A model generated the notes under the pieces. The model saw nothing but the letters and a program-made list of their open reading frames with translations, made no database searches and was not told the origin of the DNA. This document shows positions 49,516 through 61,840 of a stretch of DNA of 64,000 bases, piece after piece. The position numbers and the translations under genes are program-made. Each line of letters starts with the position of its first letter. Position 1 is the stretch's first letter. Origin of the DNA: Watersipora subatra (Eukaryota > Bryozoa > Gymnolaemata > Cheilostomatida > Watersiporidae); NCBI RefSeq assembly GCF_963576615.1, contig NC_088710.1:186001-250000 (forward strand), in the 5' to 3' direction.

Positions 49516-50408
49516 TTGAACTTAACCCCTGGAATGGCAATCACGTGACTTGTACGTTGATAATAATACGTAACGTATGCGCCATATTGGAGAGCTAATC
49601 GAATGCTAGTTTCGTTTGTAAACAAACGGTGAAAAATGACAGAAATGTACTTGTTGAATAGTTATTTTCCAGCTGGGTGTTAATGAAAACTCCTCCTACA
49701 CAACGTTTAGAGTGCCCTGATAGAAGAAAACCTATTTATAACATATGGAGTGGGATATATCAAATGATAAGTAGATGTAAAATAGATTTTCGTGGATCAT
49801 GTTATTCATACAAACTGTTGTATTACAAATGCATAAACCCAGCAAATGATATATTCAGGCAAATAACAACTGTTCCATTATATTAAAATTTATATTACAC
49901 ATGCATAAATGCATATGGAAAAACTTAGCACATGAAGTATTTCAATAAAAACAACACATAAGTGTGCTTCCAAAACAAACTGTTTTCAAGATTTAAGTGA
50001 TAATAGCTTATGAATGTATGATATGTATAATACAGTATCTGTAAAAGATGGAATGAACTCTTGCAACAACTAAACAGAAATTAAAAACAATTGTAATAGA
50101 GAATAATCAAAATAATGCAAACAAGGAAATGCAGGCATTAGTGTAATCAAATGATTAAACTTATACATACACGTTACAGAAACTGTGTAAAAGGAGATTT
50201 GTATAGCACTGGATATTGAGCCAAGGTGCATCAGAGTTTCTTAGAACTAAATCAGATTAGGAATAACAGCACAACAACAGCTGCAGATGAATATTACAGT
50301 GATTACATTGTTACTGGCCTTTAAAAAGTACTACTTTAGTATTGTATGCCACAAAGATGCACCTTGCAGTTTGAGTGTAGGATTTTAGCATAATGATGCT
50401 GTCGGAGG
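49516..50408. other. No gene recognised
   Basis: AT-rich unique sequence. A 69-codon frame at 49677-49886 has no recognisable motif or splice support. Confidence 0.45.
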
Positions 50409-50990
50409 TCATAAAATGACTGAATAAGGTTTTTCATCAATGACGCAATGGTTGGATATGCCATCTGCCGTATCCGTAAGGTGTTTCCCAAAGCATAACA
50501 CATCACTAGATCTTACACTACTGATAAAATACACCACACAATGGAGTGGATTTGGCTTTGTATGAATACGAAAGTATTGATCTGCAACTAGCAGGATCCT
50601 GATGACATCGTCTGATGGACGCACCAATCCTCCATTGTTTTGTAGCTTGAGTAGAGTATAGAGATGTCGGTACTGGATACTTGATTTAGTGGTAACCAGC
50701 AACTGACGGCCAATGTCACGACAGCACTTTAGTTAGCTTTTGCACAATGTAGCCAGCTATATAGACTATACTGTTACCTATAACAGAAATTTGACATCTG
50801 AAATCATTGAGTTCCACAAACTGATCAACTTCTGGAGTAGCCTGTATGATGAGAATCTCATTTTAAGCAGTAACATTACCTGTCTTACTAGCATCTGATT
50901 GTGCACCACATTTGCTGATAAGTTTGCGAAAGGTAGCCTTAAACTGAGTAACAGTAGGATTATTATTCCAACCACCTAAACAAAAGCATC
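50409..50990 (-). pseudogene. P-element/THAP9-type transposase C-terminal relic
   Basis: On the minus strand the pieces read GWNNNPTVTQFKATFRKL, then VYIAGYIVQKLTKVLS, then LLKLQNNGGLVRPSDDVIRI. These correspond in order to conserved C-terminal blocks of P-element-like and THAP9 transposases (NNNPT, YxAGYIVxKL, K-x-GGL-x-xPS). Stops interrupt the frame (after NVTA and after KVLS), so it is dead. The N-terminal THAP domain and catalytic core are absent from the window. Confidence 0.65.
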
Positions 50991-52364
50991 AATTATAACA
51001 ATTACATAAAATCAACAAAAATGAATGTCTTATTCACATAAACACAGTACCCTTAATATACAACAATACAACTAATAAAATAAACGAAAATAAAACAGCT
51101 CAAAACGCTACCATATCACTATGTAAAATGAGAATGTGGCAATTTTCACTGGAAGTCATTCATAACCCATTTTAGGCATAAAGCTTAAAGATGTAACTTG
51201 CAACAAAATTCACATTACCGTTATTTGATATGAAAAGATTCACCAAGTCTTACTCTGTTGTGTTGTAGGCAGGGTTGTTAAAATTCGATGATTTTTTTTA
51301 AATTTAAAAAATCGATTTTTATTGATTTATGTGATTTTTTATTTAAATCGATTTTCGTAATTGTTTTTTGTTTCAAAAAGATGTTTTGTGTTCTAAATTG
51401 CAAGTTATTGCTATAAATTTGGAATTTATGATTTGCAGGGGTATTATGTAGTTTTATTACAACTATTAGGAAATGACAAAAACATTTACACAGTTAACAC
51501 ACGATAAAAAGGACAGCATAATTCATGCGTTGGACATTAAATCCCAGAAACGAAGATGAAGAATCACAGAGAACAGATCACACAACTGCTAAGCTGCAGA
51601 CATATTCATAGGCACTTGCTGTGGCAGCTGTCACTGTTTTGCGTGCGGTTTGAGGTTTTTAAATTTTTTTAGATATATCTACTTTAAGTTGAGCAACCTT
51701 GCAGCACTGTGCTTGACAATATGGTTTTAAATTCAATCATTGAAAAGTATCATTCAACATTGAAAAATATTACCTTTGAATGACTTCAGTCGAACGTTTT
51801 AACCTGCTGTCAAGACATGGATCATTGAAATGTTCGTTGCAGATAAGTGCTCAAGGATCAGGCTTATTCACTCTTCTGCGGTTGCGATACCATTGTAAAT
51901 AATGAGAGTTCTCAGTTGCTTTGTTTGGAAATCTAAAAATTAAAATGAAACTGTAGTAGTTAGTTAGCAACAGTAGTAATAACAATAGTATTATCACTCT
52001 TATCTCCTTACTGCTAACTATATCCAGGTATAACAATAAATAATATTATAGGCACGACAAAAATTTCCTTCAAATATAAATATTTAGACATAACCTAATG
52101 GTTTGTAGTTCCAAAATATTAATATAAAAAAAATTCCAGTTTTAAATAATAAAAAACCTTCGTTCTGAAGGAAGAACAGTTCACTCACTAGCTTATAAAT
52201 TTATCTAATCACCGACAAAATACAGTCAAACTCGTACACTCAGTAGTGACGCTGATCGACTCTCACTCACCCAGTGACTAGTGTAGTAGAACTAACTAGT
52301 GGCAGTACTAACTAGTAGTAGCACAATTAGTAGTAGTCGTAGACTTGAGCAATAGTAATAGAAC
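50991..52364. other. No gene recognised; AATCGATTTTT-type repeat at 51270-51370
   Basis: A low-complexity AAAATTCGATGATTTTTTTT / TTTAAATCGATTTTCG block suggests an old dispersed element. Otherwise I see nothing supportable. Confidence 0.4.
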
Positions 52365-52542
52365 CAGACCTGCCAATCCAAGAGTGGGGCAATGCGTGAG
52401 ATTTGGTTTTGGGGCAATTGAAATATCAATGATAATATATATAAAATTGTGGAAATTGGGGCAAAAATCTCACGCATTTTCGTGTTTTCTTTGGGGTGAT
52501 TGCGTGAGTCTCACGCCCAATGCGTGAGAGTTGGCAGGTATG
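52365..52542. mobile_element. hAT-like MITE, copy 2, with perfect 8-bp duplication
   Basis: 178 bp from CAGACCTGCCAA to TTGGCAGGTATG, flanked by AATAGAAC on both sides (52357-52364 and 52543-52550). It aligns along its whole length with the copy at 3614-3799 (GGGGCAATTGA, TCTCACGCCCAATGCGTGAG). The intact duplication fixes the element boundaries. Confidence 0.88.
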
Positions 52543-52924
52543 AATAGAACTAGTAGTAGAAGTGACTCACTTGTGAAATGTCATGCCTTTTCCTTTAAAA
52601 GTCCATTCTTGCGGTTTTTGCAGTTCATGGAATAGCAATAGCACTGTGCACCTACACCCTTCTCTCTCTTACATAAATTATTAGTAGTAATCTCAGTAGT
52701 CTGTTCCGTTGATTGAGCGGTGTATTCGTGATCTTCCATAGCTGTTAAATCTAAAATTAGATTTCTTTCTCACATTGAACACAATGAAATTAACTCATAC
52801 GCTACCTGAAAATGGCGTCGGCCAGATTTCCGTACTCGCAAATGACCTTTGCCCTTTCAGGGGTTTTTAGTTCAATGGATAGAACAATCGCACGAAATGC
52901 AGGCTCCGTATATGGATAGGTGAC

Positions 52925-54970
52925 AGGTCTATGTTCCGCACGCCCTATGTTCCGCAAGGCCCTATGTTCCGCACTTTTCCGCAAAATCGGATAAAATTTC
53001 TGAAAAGGACAGACAACTTCTAAAGCAAATGCAATTATTGCTGTTTAAATTAAAACCGTCGTTGTGAAATCACGCCGTTGGGAAAATACAAACCGCTCTG
53101 CTGAACTTGAGAGAAAATAAAAAGATCTGACGAATGAACGTTCACTAAAAATTAGTAGTGATAATACACGAATTATCAAATTAGAATACGCAAAAAAAAC
53201 CATCTTTTTCAGTCATTTTTATTTTAAAGTAATATAGATAAATTCAAAGGCTACTTCATTTTTTATTTAATTATAGACAAGCGTTCATGTAAGCCTACAT
53301 TTCTAATTATAAAAGCCATAAACTCTATATATCTCACTCCATAACAATATTAACATAATTATGTAAGCCTATGTTACGTACTTTGTAATATTATACAATT
53401 TTTCTTCTAGGCGTAATGTTCCACCATATGATATTGTATGCCAAGAAAACCGACGCTCTACACTAAATGATATAGTAAATAAACATAATCATGAGGCTAT
53501 GTTCCTCACTCAATTATAATACTGTGTAAATATAATCATGAGGTTTATACTCCTCACTCAACTATATTATAAATAAAATCATTAGGGCCAAAGTTCCTCA
53601 TTCGATTATATTATAAATATAGTAATAAGGGCCTATATTCTTAATTCTATTATATTATAAATATAATCATGAGGGCCTATGTTCATCACCCTAATATATT
53701 ATAAATATAATCGTGATGGCCTATGGTCTACACTCTGTTATAAAGATAACCCTGATGGCCTGTGTCCTTCATTCTATTAGCATAAAAATAAAAACCGTGA
53801 AAGGCCTATGTTCCTCACTATACTTTATTATAAATATAATTATGTTATATTATAAATATTTTATTAGTTAAATTATTTATATTATTAGCTATGTATAGTT
53901 ACGTATATTATAAACATAATATGTTTCTCATTTTATTGTAATATAAACATAATCATGAGAGTTTTTGTTCGTCACTCTATTTTATTATAAATGTAACAAT
54001 GTTGTATTATATATATTTTATTAGTTAAATTATTTATATTATCAGCTGTATATAGTTATGTATATTATAAAATAATATGTTCTTCATTTTATTATATTAT
54101 AAATGTAATCATGAGGGTCTCTGTTCCTCACTCTATCATGTTATAAATATAATAATGAAGGCCTATGTTCCTCGCTCAATTATAATATAAATACAATAAT
54201 GAAAGACTATGTTCCTCACTCTATTTTATTATAACTATAACAATATTATATTTTTAATATTTTATTACCTAAATTAGTTATATTATTACTAGTTACGTAT
54301 ATAGTTACTCACTCATAACTATATATAGTTATTTATATTATAAATATAATATGTCCCTCATTCTATTATAATATAAATATAATCATGAAGGTCTCTGTTT
54401 CTCACTCTATTTTATTATAAATATAATAATGAGGGCCTATGTCCCTCACTCAATTATAATATAATTATAATCATGAGGGCTTATGTTCCTCACTCGATAT
54501 TGTACAACGTACTCGCTTGAGCCTATGTTCCTCACTCGAGATATTACGATATAAGTATTCACTAGGGCCTAAATTCCTAACTCCATAACGAGCATACTAC
54601 ACTTGCTTGGGTCTATGCTCCTCACTCAAGATTGCGCAATATACTCAAAGGGCCTATACTCCTCACTTCATAATGAGCATATTATAAGCCCTTGGGTCTA
54701 TGTTCCTCACTCGAAATTGGGCAATATAATTAAAGGGCCTATACTCCTCACTTCATAATGAGCATGTTATACTCACTTGGGTCTATGTTCCTCACTCAAG
54801 ATTGCGCAATATACTCAAAGGGCCTATATTCCTCACTTCATATTGGGCAATATACTCCCTTGGGCCTAGGTTTCTCACTCGATTGCTTGGGCTTATAATC
54901 CTCAATTGGTAATGCGGAACATGCTCAAAGAGGCTATGTTAGTCACTCAATCCTGATATAAATACAATCA
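52925..54970. repeat. Degenerate repeat field around GGCCTATGTTCCTCACTC
   Basis: CCTATGTTCCGCA is present three times at 52930-52980. From about 53480 to 54970, a unit of roughly 45-60 bp (ATAATCATGAGGGCCTATGT then TCCTCACTC plus TATTATATTATAAATAT filler) repeats irregularly. Towards 54480-54880 it changes to a CTTGGGTCTATGTTCCTCAC type with CATAATGAGCATATT. No coding capacity is evident. Confidence 0.75.
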
Positions 54971-57900
54971 GTAGGATCTGTGTTCTTCATTCTGTTATAT
55001 CATGAATAGTCATATGGCCGAGGTTTTTCCTTGATATTGCATGTTAGTCTTGCTAGATCATATAAAGCTCTTAAGATCTCATAAAGTCAGACACGGCCAT
55101 TTTTGGCATGATTGTGAGGCGCAGCACATTGGAATGCTCCCTCGCATACTTTACAGCCTAGATGTGAACTTTTGCTATCATTTATGCTGCTTTAGGCAGC
55201 ACTTGGCACCAACTATCACTGAATGAGGTTTCATCCTTGTCATGTAATGGATTGAAAAATTATTAAATATCAAACCTGGTGTGATAACCATAATTTGACA
55301 TCAAAAACTGATTTGTGATCAATTGCAAAAATCTTCTGAAGTTTTTGACACATGATATTATTGTTCAGCAAGCTCATATCTCTACTACCCTTCTACTAAA
55401 AATATGTACTGTTTTGTTTTTTAGGACCAAGTTTAATGATTCTGTGAGGTTTGAAAGAAGACTACCACCTGTGACGCGCGGAACTGTGACGCGCGGTACT
55501 GCGACGCGTGGGACAAGAATAACACTACGAAAAATCCAGAATTTCTCTACGTTTTGTAGTATTTAGACAACAAATTGTCATGATTTGGAGTCACAACATC
55601 TACCCATATACATGTGGTCAACCAACTAATAATTTAAAATTAGTATATATTATACTTATTTTATTTAACCGTGAATTATAAGACACATACGATTCAAAGA
55701 TTGTGAGACTTTTATGCAGTAAACAATTTTTTCTTAAAATCGTCATATTCTGCCGTTATCATTTTCTCATTTTTTAGTAAAAAGTACCACAGTGACCTGA
55801 TAGTTACCCCTGGTGCAATAACTGGAGATACTTTAAGAGGAAAGTTCATCTGGGTGGTTCTTTTGTCGTTGGGGTTTGGCTGCATGAACTTCTTGCGTGC
55901 ACTGTGCATGTACTTTATAGTTCAGCTACTTTCATTGGCCTTTGCAATGAGAATTTCTCCCGTGTTGACTTCAGAGTCATAGGCCAATGCGACCAGCATT
56001 TGTGGTGAAAACTCCATTAATGTTTGTGAAGTATCTCTTGTGGTAACTTCTTGATTAGGTTCGCTGCTCTGTGTGTGTGGAATTGGCTGCCAGGTGGGAT
56101 CAATCAATCAGAGCAACATAACTATTTTTTAATTGCAATGTGATGGCACGATCAAATGCCATGAATTAAAGGCACCATGGACCAGGGTTCTTTGCACATT
56201 TGCGCAGTTTCAGTAATCTTATCTTTTGAGATAGAGAATATCTTTATTGGTTTCGCTGATTTGGAAGTTATTGTTGTTGCAGCTTTCGCAAATGACTGCA
56301 GAGTTTACGACATACTTTTTTCCGGTACACTGCCATTAGCACCTGTTGTTTGATGCTTTTCCTCAATACCATCTATTACACCTTCGCCATGCGATGTGAT
56401 TTTTGTAATCATACATTAAAAACACACATTCAGTTCAAAGATTACCTCACAATTTGACGGGCATCACGCCAAGTGTTTGTATCAGTAGGGTAATATTGAC
56501 CAACTCCATGTTTTGAGTTCGAAACATCGTAAATTAATTCTAATTTTTTATTTCTCTCAAAGAAACTGGCTTTTTTGCCTTGGAATATCCAGCGATGTTT
56601 TCCCATGCAAGGTATCAAAATGAAATCTCAAACAAAGGCAGACATCGTCATATTATTAAAATTGTTCGGCGTGTCACAAATACTTCCATGTGCCCATAAA
56701 ACCGAAACTAGCTATATTTTCAGCTCATTAGCAAGTTTGGCTGGTCAAACTCGCCAATTCTCGCCAAATCTCGTTTTATAGATAAAAGATTTTTACCTCA
56801 GATAGCTTAGGAAGAACAGGCTGCAACTAAATGCACTAAAATTGTGACACGTGGAACAAGCTATTCTTTGCTCACGCGAATGGTAAAAAAAAGTTGCATT
56901 TGTTAGGAAAAAACGCCTAAGCTAAAAATCTACTTTTGTATTGATTATAAAAGAAAAGCAAAATTTATTTCAGAATGAATAGCAAAATTTTAAAAAAGAT
57001 GACCTATTGTGCCGCCCGTCACACACCATACCAGAAAAATCTACTTGCATACCCCATATCATCATGAGAGATTATTTCATTATAAAAACTTTCTTGTTTC
57101 TGTATGTCTGAACATGTTTACTCACTAATTGACAGAAAATTATGATCACAAAAAAGTAAAAAAAAATTGCCTATGTGTGTGACCCTATGTTTGGCTCTGC
57201 CCAGTCGGATTTTTCTTGCTTGTTCTCGCGTAAAACAACTCGCTGTTGCTCACTGGGGTGAGCCATGCTGAAACTGACAATTCAGTTATGTATACTGTAT
57301 ACAAAAAAAAACCTTTTTTTTGGCATTATACAAAACATGCCTTTATAAATGACCTCAAGACTCAAATTTTGGAGTAATACATTTACACTCTTTCCTTTTA
57401 GAATACAAAAACCTGTGGTGAAACCTTATGATGCTCAAGTTAATCAATAACTTTTGGGAACTTGGGTTTGGGAACGTTCAGGAAATTCAATCTTATTGCA
57501 TTTTAACCATAGTGTGATGAGGTATTCCAAGTAGTGATGAGATTTTGAATTTAGCGATGTATAATGTATTTGTGTCTACTTGCTACCAAGCCAGCAACAG
57601 CGCATTTTAAGCAGCTTTGGAAAAATTTGCAACTGACCAAAGAGGTGCAGTTTATCTTACAACTACCAGCAAGTATGTTTGGGGCCTATGCTTATGTGAT
57701 GTTAGGCCTATTATAAATGTAGGTTATTCAGGGAGTCCTGTTTGTCATTCTACTCTAATTCAACTTTGCTTATGCAGGCTCCCTGGGTGGTGTTCATAAA
57801 GCTGAAAGATCATATTTCACATCAGAAGGTTATGCTCGCAGCAACAATAAATATGTCGTATGTTTCAGCCAACTCATACTCACTCAGGCTCTGTAACTCT

Positions 57901-58500
57901 GAGTCTGATCATCAGGGACCACCGAGAAAGGAGATGGCTGTAGATAGCCGTTTTCTTATGCCTATGGTGTTTTTATAAAAGCACCTATACTGATCATCCC
58001 ACTGAACACGTAGCCAGCAGAATAAATCAGGCTTATGGGGGAATATGGGCACTAATTCAGGACTGACAACTGCCAGCTTATCAACCTGAGAATTGTTTTT
58101 CACTTTTTTAGTTTTCCTTGTGCCCAGCAGCAGTTGAGCATAAGTTATGTTGTGACATTATTATTTGTGTTCATAAAAATTAAGGCTATTGGAGGGTATG
58201 TCAGAAAAGTGTCTTATTGCAGCCACATTTATATACATGTAGTCGTAAACATTTGCTCCGTTTGATTGTCTGACTTAATAATTTAAGTCAGAAGTTTAAG
58301 TTCTTAAAATAATGTTTTTACTTTGATAAGGTTTATCATCACCGCTATGTACAATATCTTTAACATACCATGAAATTTTTAGTAAGTGTTTGTCTCAACA
58401 CACAAAGTAATGACATTACATGAGGTCGAGTTTTTCAAAACATTCTCTTTTTGCAAATTAAAATAAAAAGGCAAGTAAAAATAATAAAGCATTAAGGCTT
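54971..58500. other. No confirmed gene; a few weak coding hints
   Basis: A small GTGACGCGCGGAACT repeat lies at 55470-55515. On the minus strand, 55712-56107 holds two open pieces (MLVALAYDSEVNTGEI and KKFMQPNPNDKR) that faintly recall an accessory domain of transposon proteins; I would not assign them. The remainder is AT-rich unique sequence. Confidence 0.35.
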
Positions 58501-60018
58501 TACTGTATACATTTGTAGATGCTCAAGGTAGTCAACGGCACTGAAGAATTCAGTGCCTTTGAGGTTGTTTGCGACTTTGAGATCAGTCTGCACGAAGCAA
58601 TAAAAGCAGCAGGACCCAATGTAGAAGTATGTGGGTGCTATTTCCACACCACCCAAAGTATTTCTTGAAAGGTTGCAGCTTTTGGTTTGAAATTGGCATA
58701 CAATAAAGATTGTAATGTACTAGAGATCGTACAAACATTCTCAAGTATAGGATCTTTTTCGCCACATCACGTGATCGGGGCATTGAGTAAGTTGTATTAA
58801 ATTAATATGATTATTGTAAGGTAGATTTTTGTTGTTATACAATTTTATTAATTTCATTTGAATATTATTTGACATGATAAACATTTGAACAAAAGCTGAT
58901 CAGCAATTGTGCGCATTAAAAAGTTATTTAAAAGTTAATACACCTGGTTATCGAAAAATGGTGGTGATAGGACTAACGATCAAATCAAGAGTGGAAAGTA
59001 TTTTACTGATTAATAAGCAAACTACAGTAGAAGTTGTTTAATGCTATAGTAATCAATGCAGTTCTATGCCTGGAAGATTAGCTCTACATAGAGTATTTGG
59101 TTAATAGAATCTTACAAAAATATATGAAATGAACGCTTACATTAGTATAAATGGCAATTCTTTACAAGTGGATAGGCATTTTTAAGGCAAAAATTGTATT
59201 ATTATAAGTATTACTCATGTATAAGTTCACCCCGCTATTCCAGAATATTTTAGAAGCACTATAACTGTATCGATTGTTGCTATCCGAAAAAAAATATAGC
59301 TTTCAAAAGTTTTTTATTCGATATGATAAATAGAGTTCATCGGCATGTTTTAAATGAGGTTTTGGTTGACTCACTTATGATATTGTTTGTGAATGGATCA
59401 CATGCTAAAACAAAAGTTAAGCATTGCCTGTTCTCAATTGGGTGTGGGCTGCTCAGGAGGTAGTAAAAAAACAAACAGTGCATATCTATAGTCTATTTAG
59501 AATTTACAGTTGGAATATTTCGCCTAATGTTTTCCGAATATATTACTTGTTAAACTTAAAACCGATCGGTAGTAGTTCAGCATAACATTAGCGCCTGCCA
59601 TATTATGATTGAAAGTGATGTACTAAGCATGTTCAGTAGAAATATATATGGTATCTTCGCTGATATTTGATACTGGTACTTCTGTGAAATAGCTTTAACA
59701 TTTATATGCTGAACTATCATTAATATGAGTGTTTGTGAATCTGTAGACAAATGCATGCTTCGTCGCCATTAAATTGGCTATTTGGCTTATTTGCTATTTG
59801 CTATTTATGAAAGGGTTTCAATAATAACGGCTTTTGCTGGAAAGTCTTTCGTCTTCAACAACCATGAACAATTGTTTTTTATTTATCCACATTGCTCGTG
59901 CCATCAAGATTTTGTTAATTAGTAACTATGGATAGTATGAACACGAGCTATATGAGATAAGAATTGATTTTCATATTTAAAAATTTTTTTTTTTTAATAC
60001 AGCAAATTTTTTTTTTTC

Positions 60019-60057
60019 TGATTTACAGCAGATTTTAGCAATCTGCTGTAAATCAGA
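60019..60057. repeat. 17-bp-arm hairpin
   Basis: CTGATTTACAGCAGATT, a 5-nt loop, then the exact reverse complement. In copy B (about 63465) only the right arm is present. Confidence 0.75.
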
Positions 60058-60385
60058 AACAAGCTTCCACAAGGTTAAAATAAAAACTGTATGCGATTTT
60101 CATCCAAAATTTTGGGTTGAAAAAGATAATTCGTATAGCTTAATCATATTATAAGCTTATTCAGCAAAGTGTTTTTCCTTAATGCCTAGCCTGGAACAGT
60201 CATTTCAATGCATGGTTGGAAAAAGCACCCTTCGATATAGCTTCTCATTTCATGTTTAGAGGACGAAGAAGTATTGTATAAACAACAAGCCGCAGCAGCT
60301 GCTGAATATAGGAACTATCATTGTAATCTACTTTTTTTGGCAGACTTTGTGTGACATAATGATTAATTTGTATTGCTGAGTGAGT

Positions 60386-60430
60386 ATAAATTGTGTCATA
60401 GAGCAATAATTGCTCTATGACACAATTTAT
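60386..60430. repeat. Perfect 45-nt palindrome (22-bp arms, 1-nt loop)
   Basis: The left arm begins ATAAATTGTGTCATAG and the right arm ends CTATGACACAATTTAT, with a single A at the centre. It lies in the region inserted into copy A and is followed at about 60450 by TATAGGCATAGAATTTACCA, a piece also present in the palindrome at 61144-61628. Confidence 0.85.
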
Positions 60431-61143
60431 GCTTAATACTTAATTACTTATAGGCATAGAATTTACCAAGTGTAACTGAAAAAAACCTCATAGTCTCAGA
60501 TTTTGATGATTTTTTAATATGTTGTTGCCTATATTGAAAAACGCTCAAATCCCAAATTTTTATCCTCTAGGGTCATCGGTTCAGGTGCTATGAGGATTTG
60601 AACTTTGACTATTTGTCGCCTGAGTTTGAGGGCAAGTCACATCTAGCTTACTTTAGACTCATATAAATTCAAGAATATACAAGTTAGAGGTCTAGATTTT
60701 TATTTGTCTACACACAATTTCAATATTTACACAAACAAATAGGTTTGAAATTTTTCGGATGAATAATGTGGGAGATAACTCCGAACAAGAATGACCGAAA
60801 ATGCTATTTTAGCCACTATTCAAAAACAATTATCACTATTAACATATAATTTGCCATTGTTTCTGTTAATATTTCTGAAATTCTCCAGGCCTCAGCTATC
60901 CAAAACAAGTCTCATCTTCTCTGTCGATTCATCGGGTCAGCATCTAGAAGCCATACAAGATTAAGCTCTTTGTAGAAATACTGCAAAAGTAGAAGTCAAG
61001 GTCAACCTGTGGTTTCAACAAAGTCACACATTTTTCTCATGTTTCATACCAATTAACATATGCCAATTTTATTAAAACCATCAAAAGTTTGTGTTTCAGA
61101 TTGTAAAATGCTTAAAATTGAGTTCCAAATTCAATGCCCTCCA

Positions 61144-61628
61144 GACACCTTTGTAAATCGCCTTAATTAAATGAGATTATCCCCCCTTATCAAGCTTTAA
61201 CTTGGCTGATTATTATCCTATTGAATTCAAACTTGCTGTGTGCTTGTGGTTTGTGATAGTAATGAGTTTTAAAATATTTTCTTAACTTACATTTCTCAAT
61301 GTTATCCATTGTTGTAGCTTGGTAAAATCTATGCCTATAAGAAATTCTATTTGACGCATACATGTATATATATATATATACATGTATATATATACATGTA
61401 TATATGTATGTACGCGTCAAATAGAATTTCTTATAGGCATAGAATTTACCAAGCTACAACAATGGATAACATTGAGGAATGTAAGCTAAGAAAATATTTT
61501 AAAACTCATTACTATCACAAACCACAAGCACACAGCAAGTTTGAATTCAATAGGATAATAATCAGCCAAGTTAAAGCTTGATAAGGGGGGATAATCTCAT
61601 TTAATTAGGCAAATTTACAAAGGTGTTC
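61144..61628. mobile_element. 485-bp near-perfect palindrome (fold-back element)
   Basis: The two arms (about 61144-61365 and 61410-61628) are almost identical in inverted orientation, from ACACCTTTGTAAAT at the outside to GACGC-TACATGTATATA at the TA-rich centre near 61386. The same 57-residue reading (MDNIE-CKLRKYFKTHYYH, ending IIISQVKA) is therefore encoded from both arms outward. It matches no family I recognise and may be a captured exon. It interrupts the copy A MULE pseudogene. Confidence 0.85.
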
Positions 61629-61634
61629 ATATAT

Positions 61635-61664
61635 TCCACTATTCATATATATGAATAGTGGAAC
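61635..61664. repeat. 30-nt palindrome
   Basis: TTCCACTATTCATAT is followed directly by its reverse complement, immediately outside the larger palindrome. Confidence 0.75.
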
Positions 61665-61840
61665 TGATAACAAACCCCAAAATGCTTTTTAAATGCATTT
61701 TTATTTATATGCAATAACTTTCATTTCAGGGAAACTGATAGTTCGCAGGCGGAAAAAATAACAGAAGTTAGAGGAACAGATTCAAAAGCTCAAGAGACAG
61801 CTGGAGCAGGGAAAACGAACAATAAATAGCTACTGGCGGG

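Larger units (their letters stand above)
58519..61838 (+). pseudogene. MULE-domain transposase-derived gene, copy A (dead)
   Basis: Three former exons are visible. 58519-58786 is the MULE core (FEVVCDFEISLHEAIKAA, CGCYFHTTQSIS), with an in-frame TGA where copy B has CGG. About 60189-60300 is the WNSHFN...HP-x-IW exon, with a 2-nt loss relative to copy B that shifts the frame. About 61729-61838 is a basic coil exon (GKLIVRRRKK), with TAA where copy B has TGG. The exon carrying the RTNN-VEG motif was not found. Introns align with copy B (58890-58985 with 62410-62510; 60030-60200 with 63460-63620). Insertions, including a 485-bp palindrome, lengthen it. Confidence 0.75.

Noticed and set aside
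55712-56107. Minus-strand transposon accessory domain
   Set aside because: Only faint resemblance over short stretches with stops between; not enough to name.
57742-57978. Possible PARP-like fragment (SYFTSEGYARSNNKYVVCF)
   Set aside because: Similarity is limited to a few residues, the frame breaks immediately, and no other motif of that family is present.
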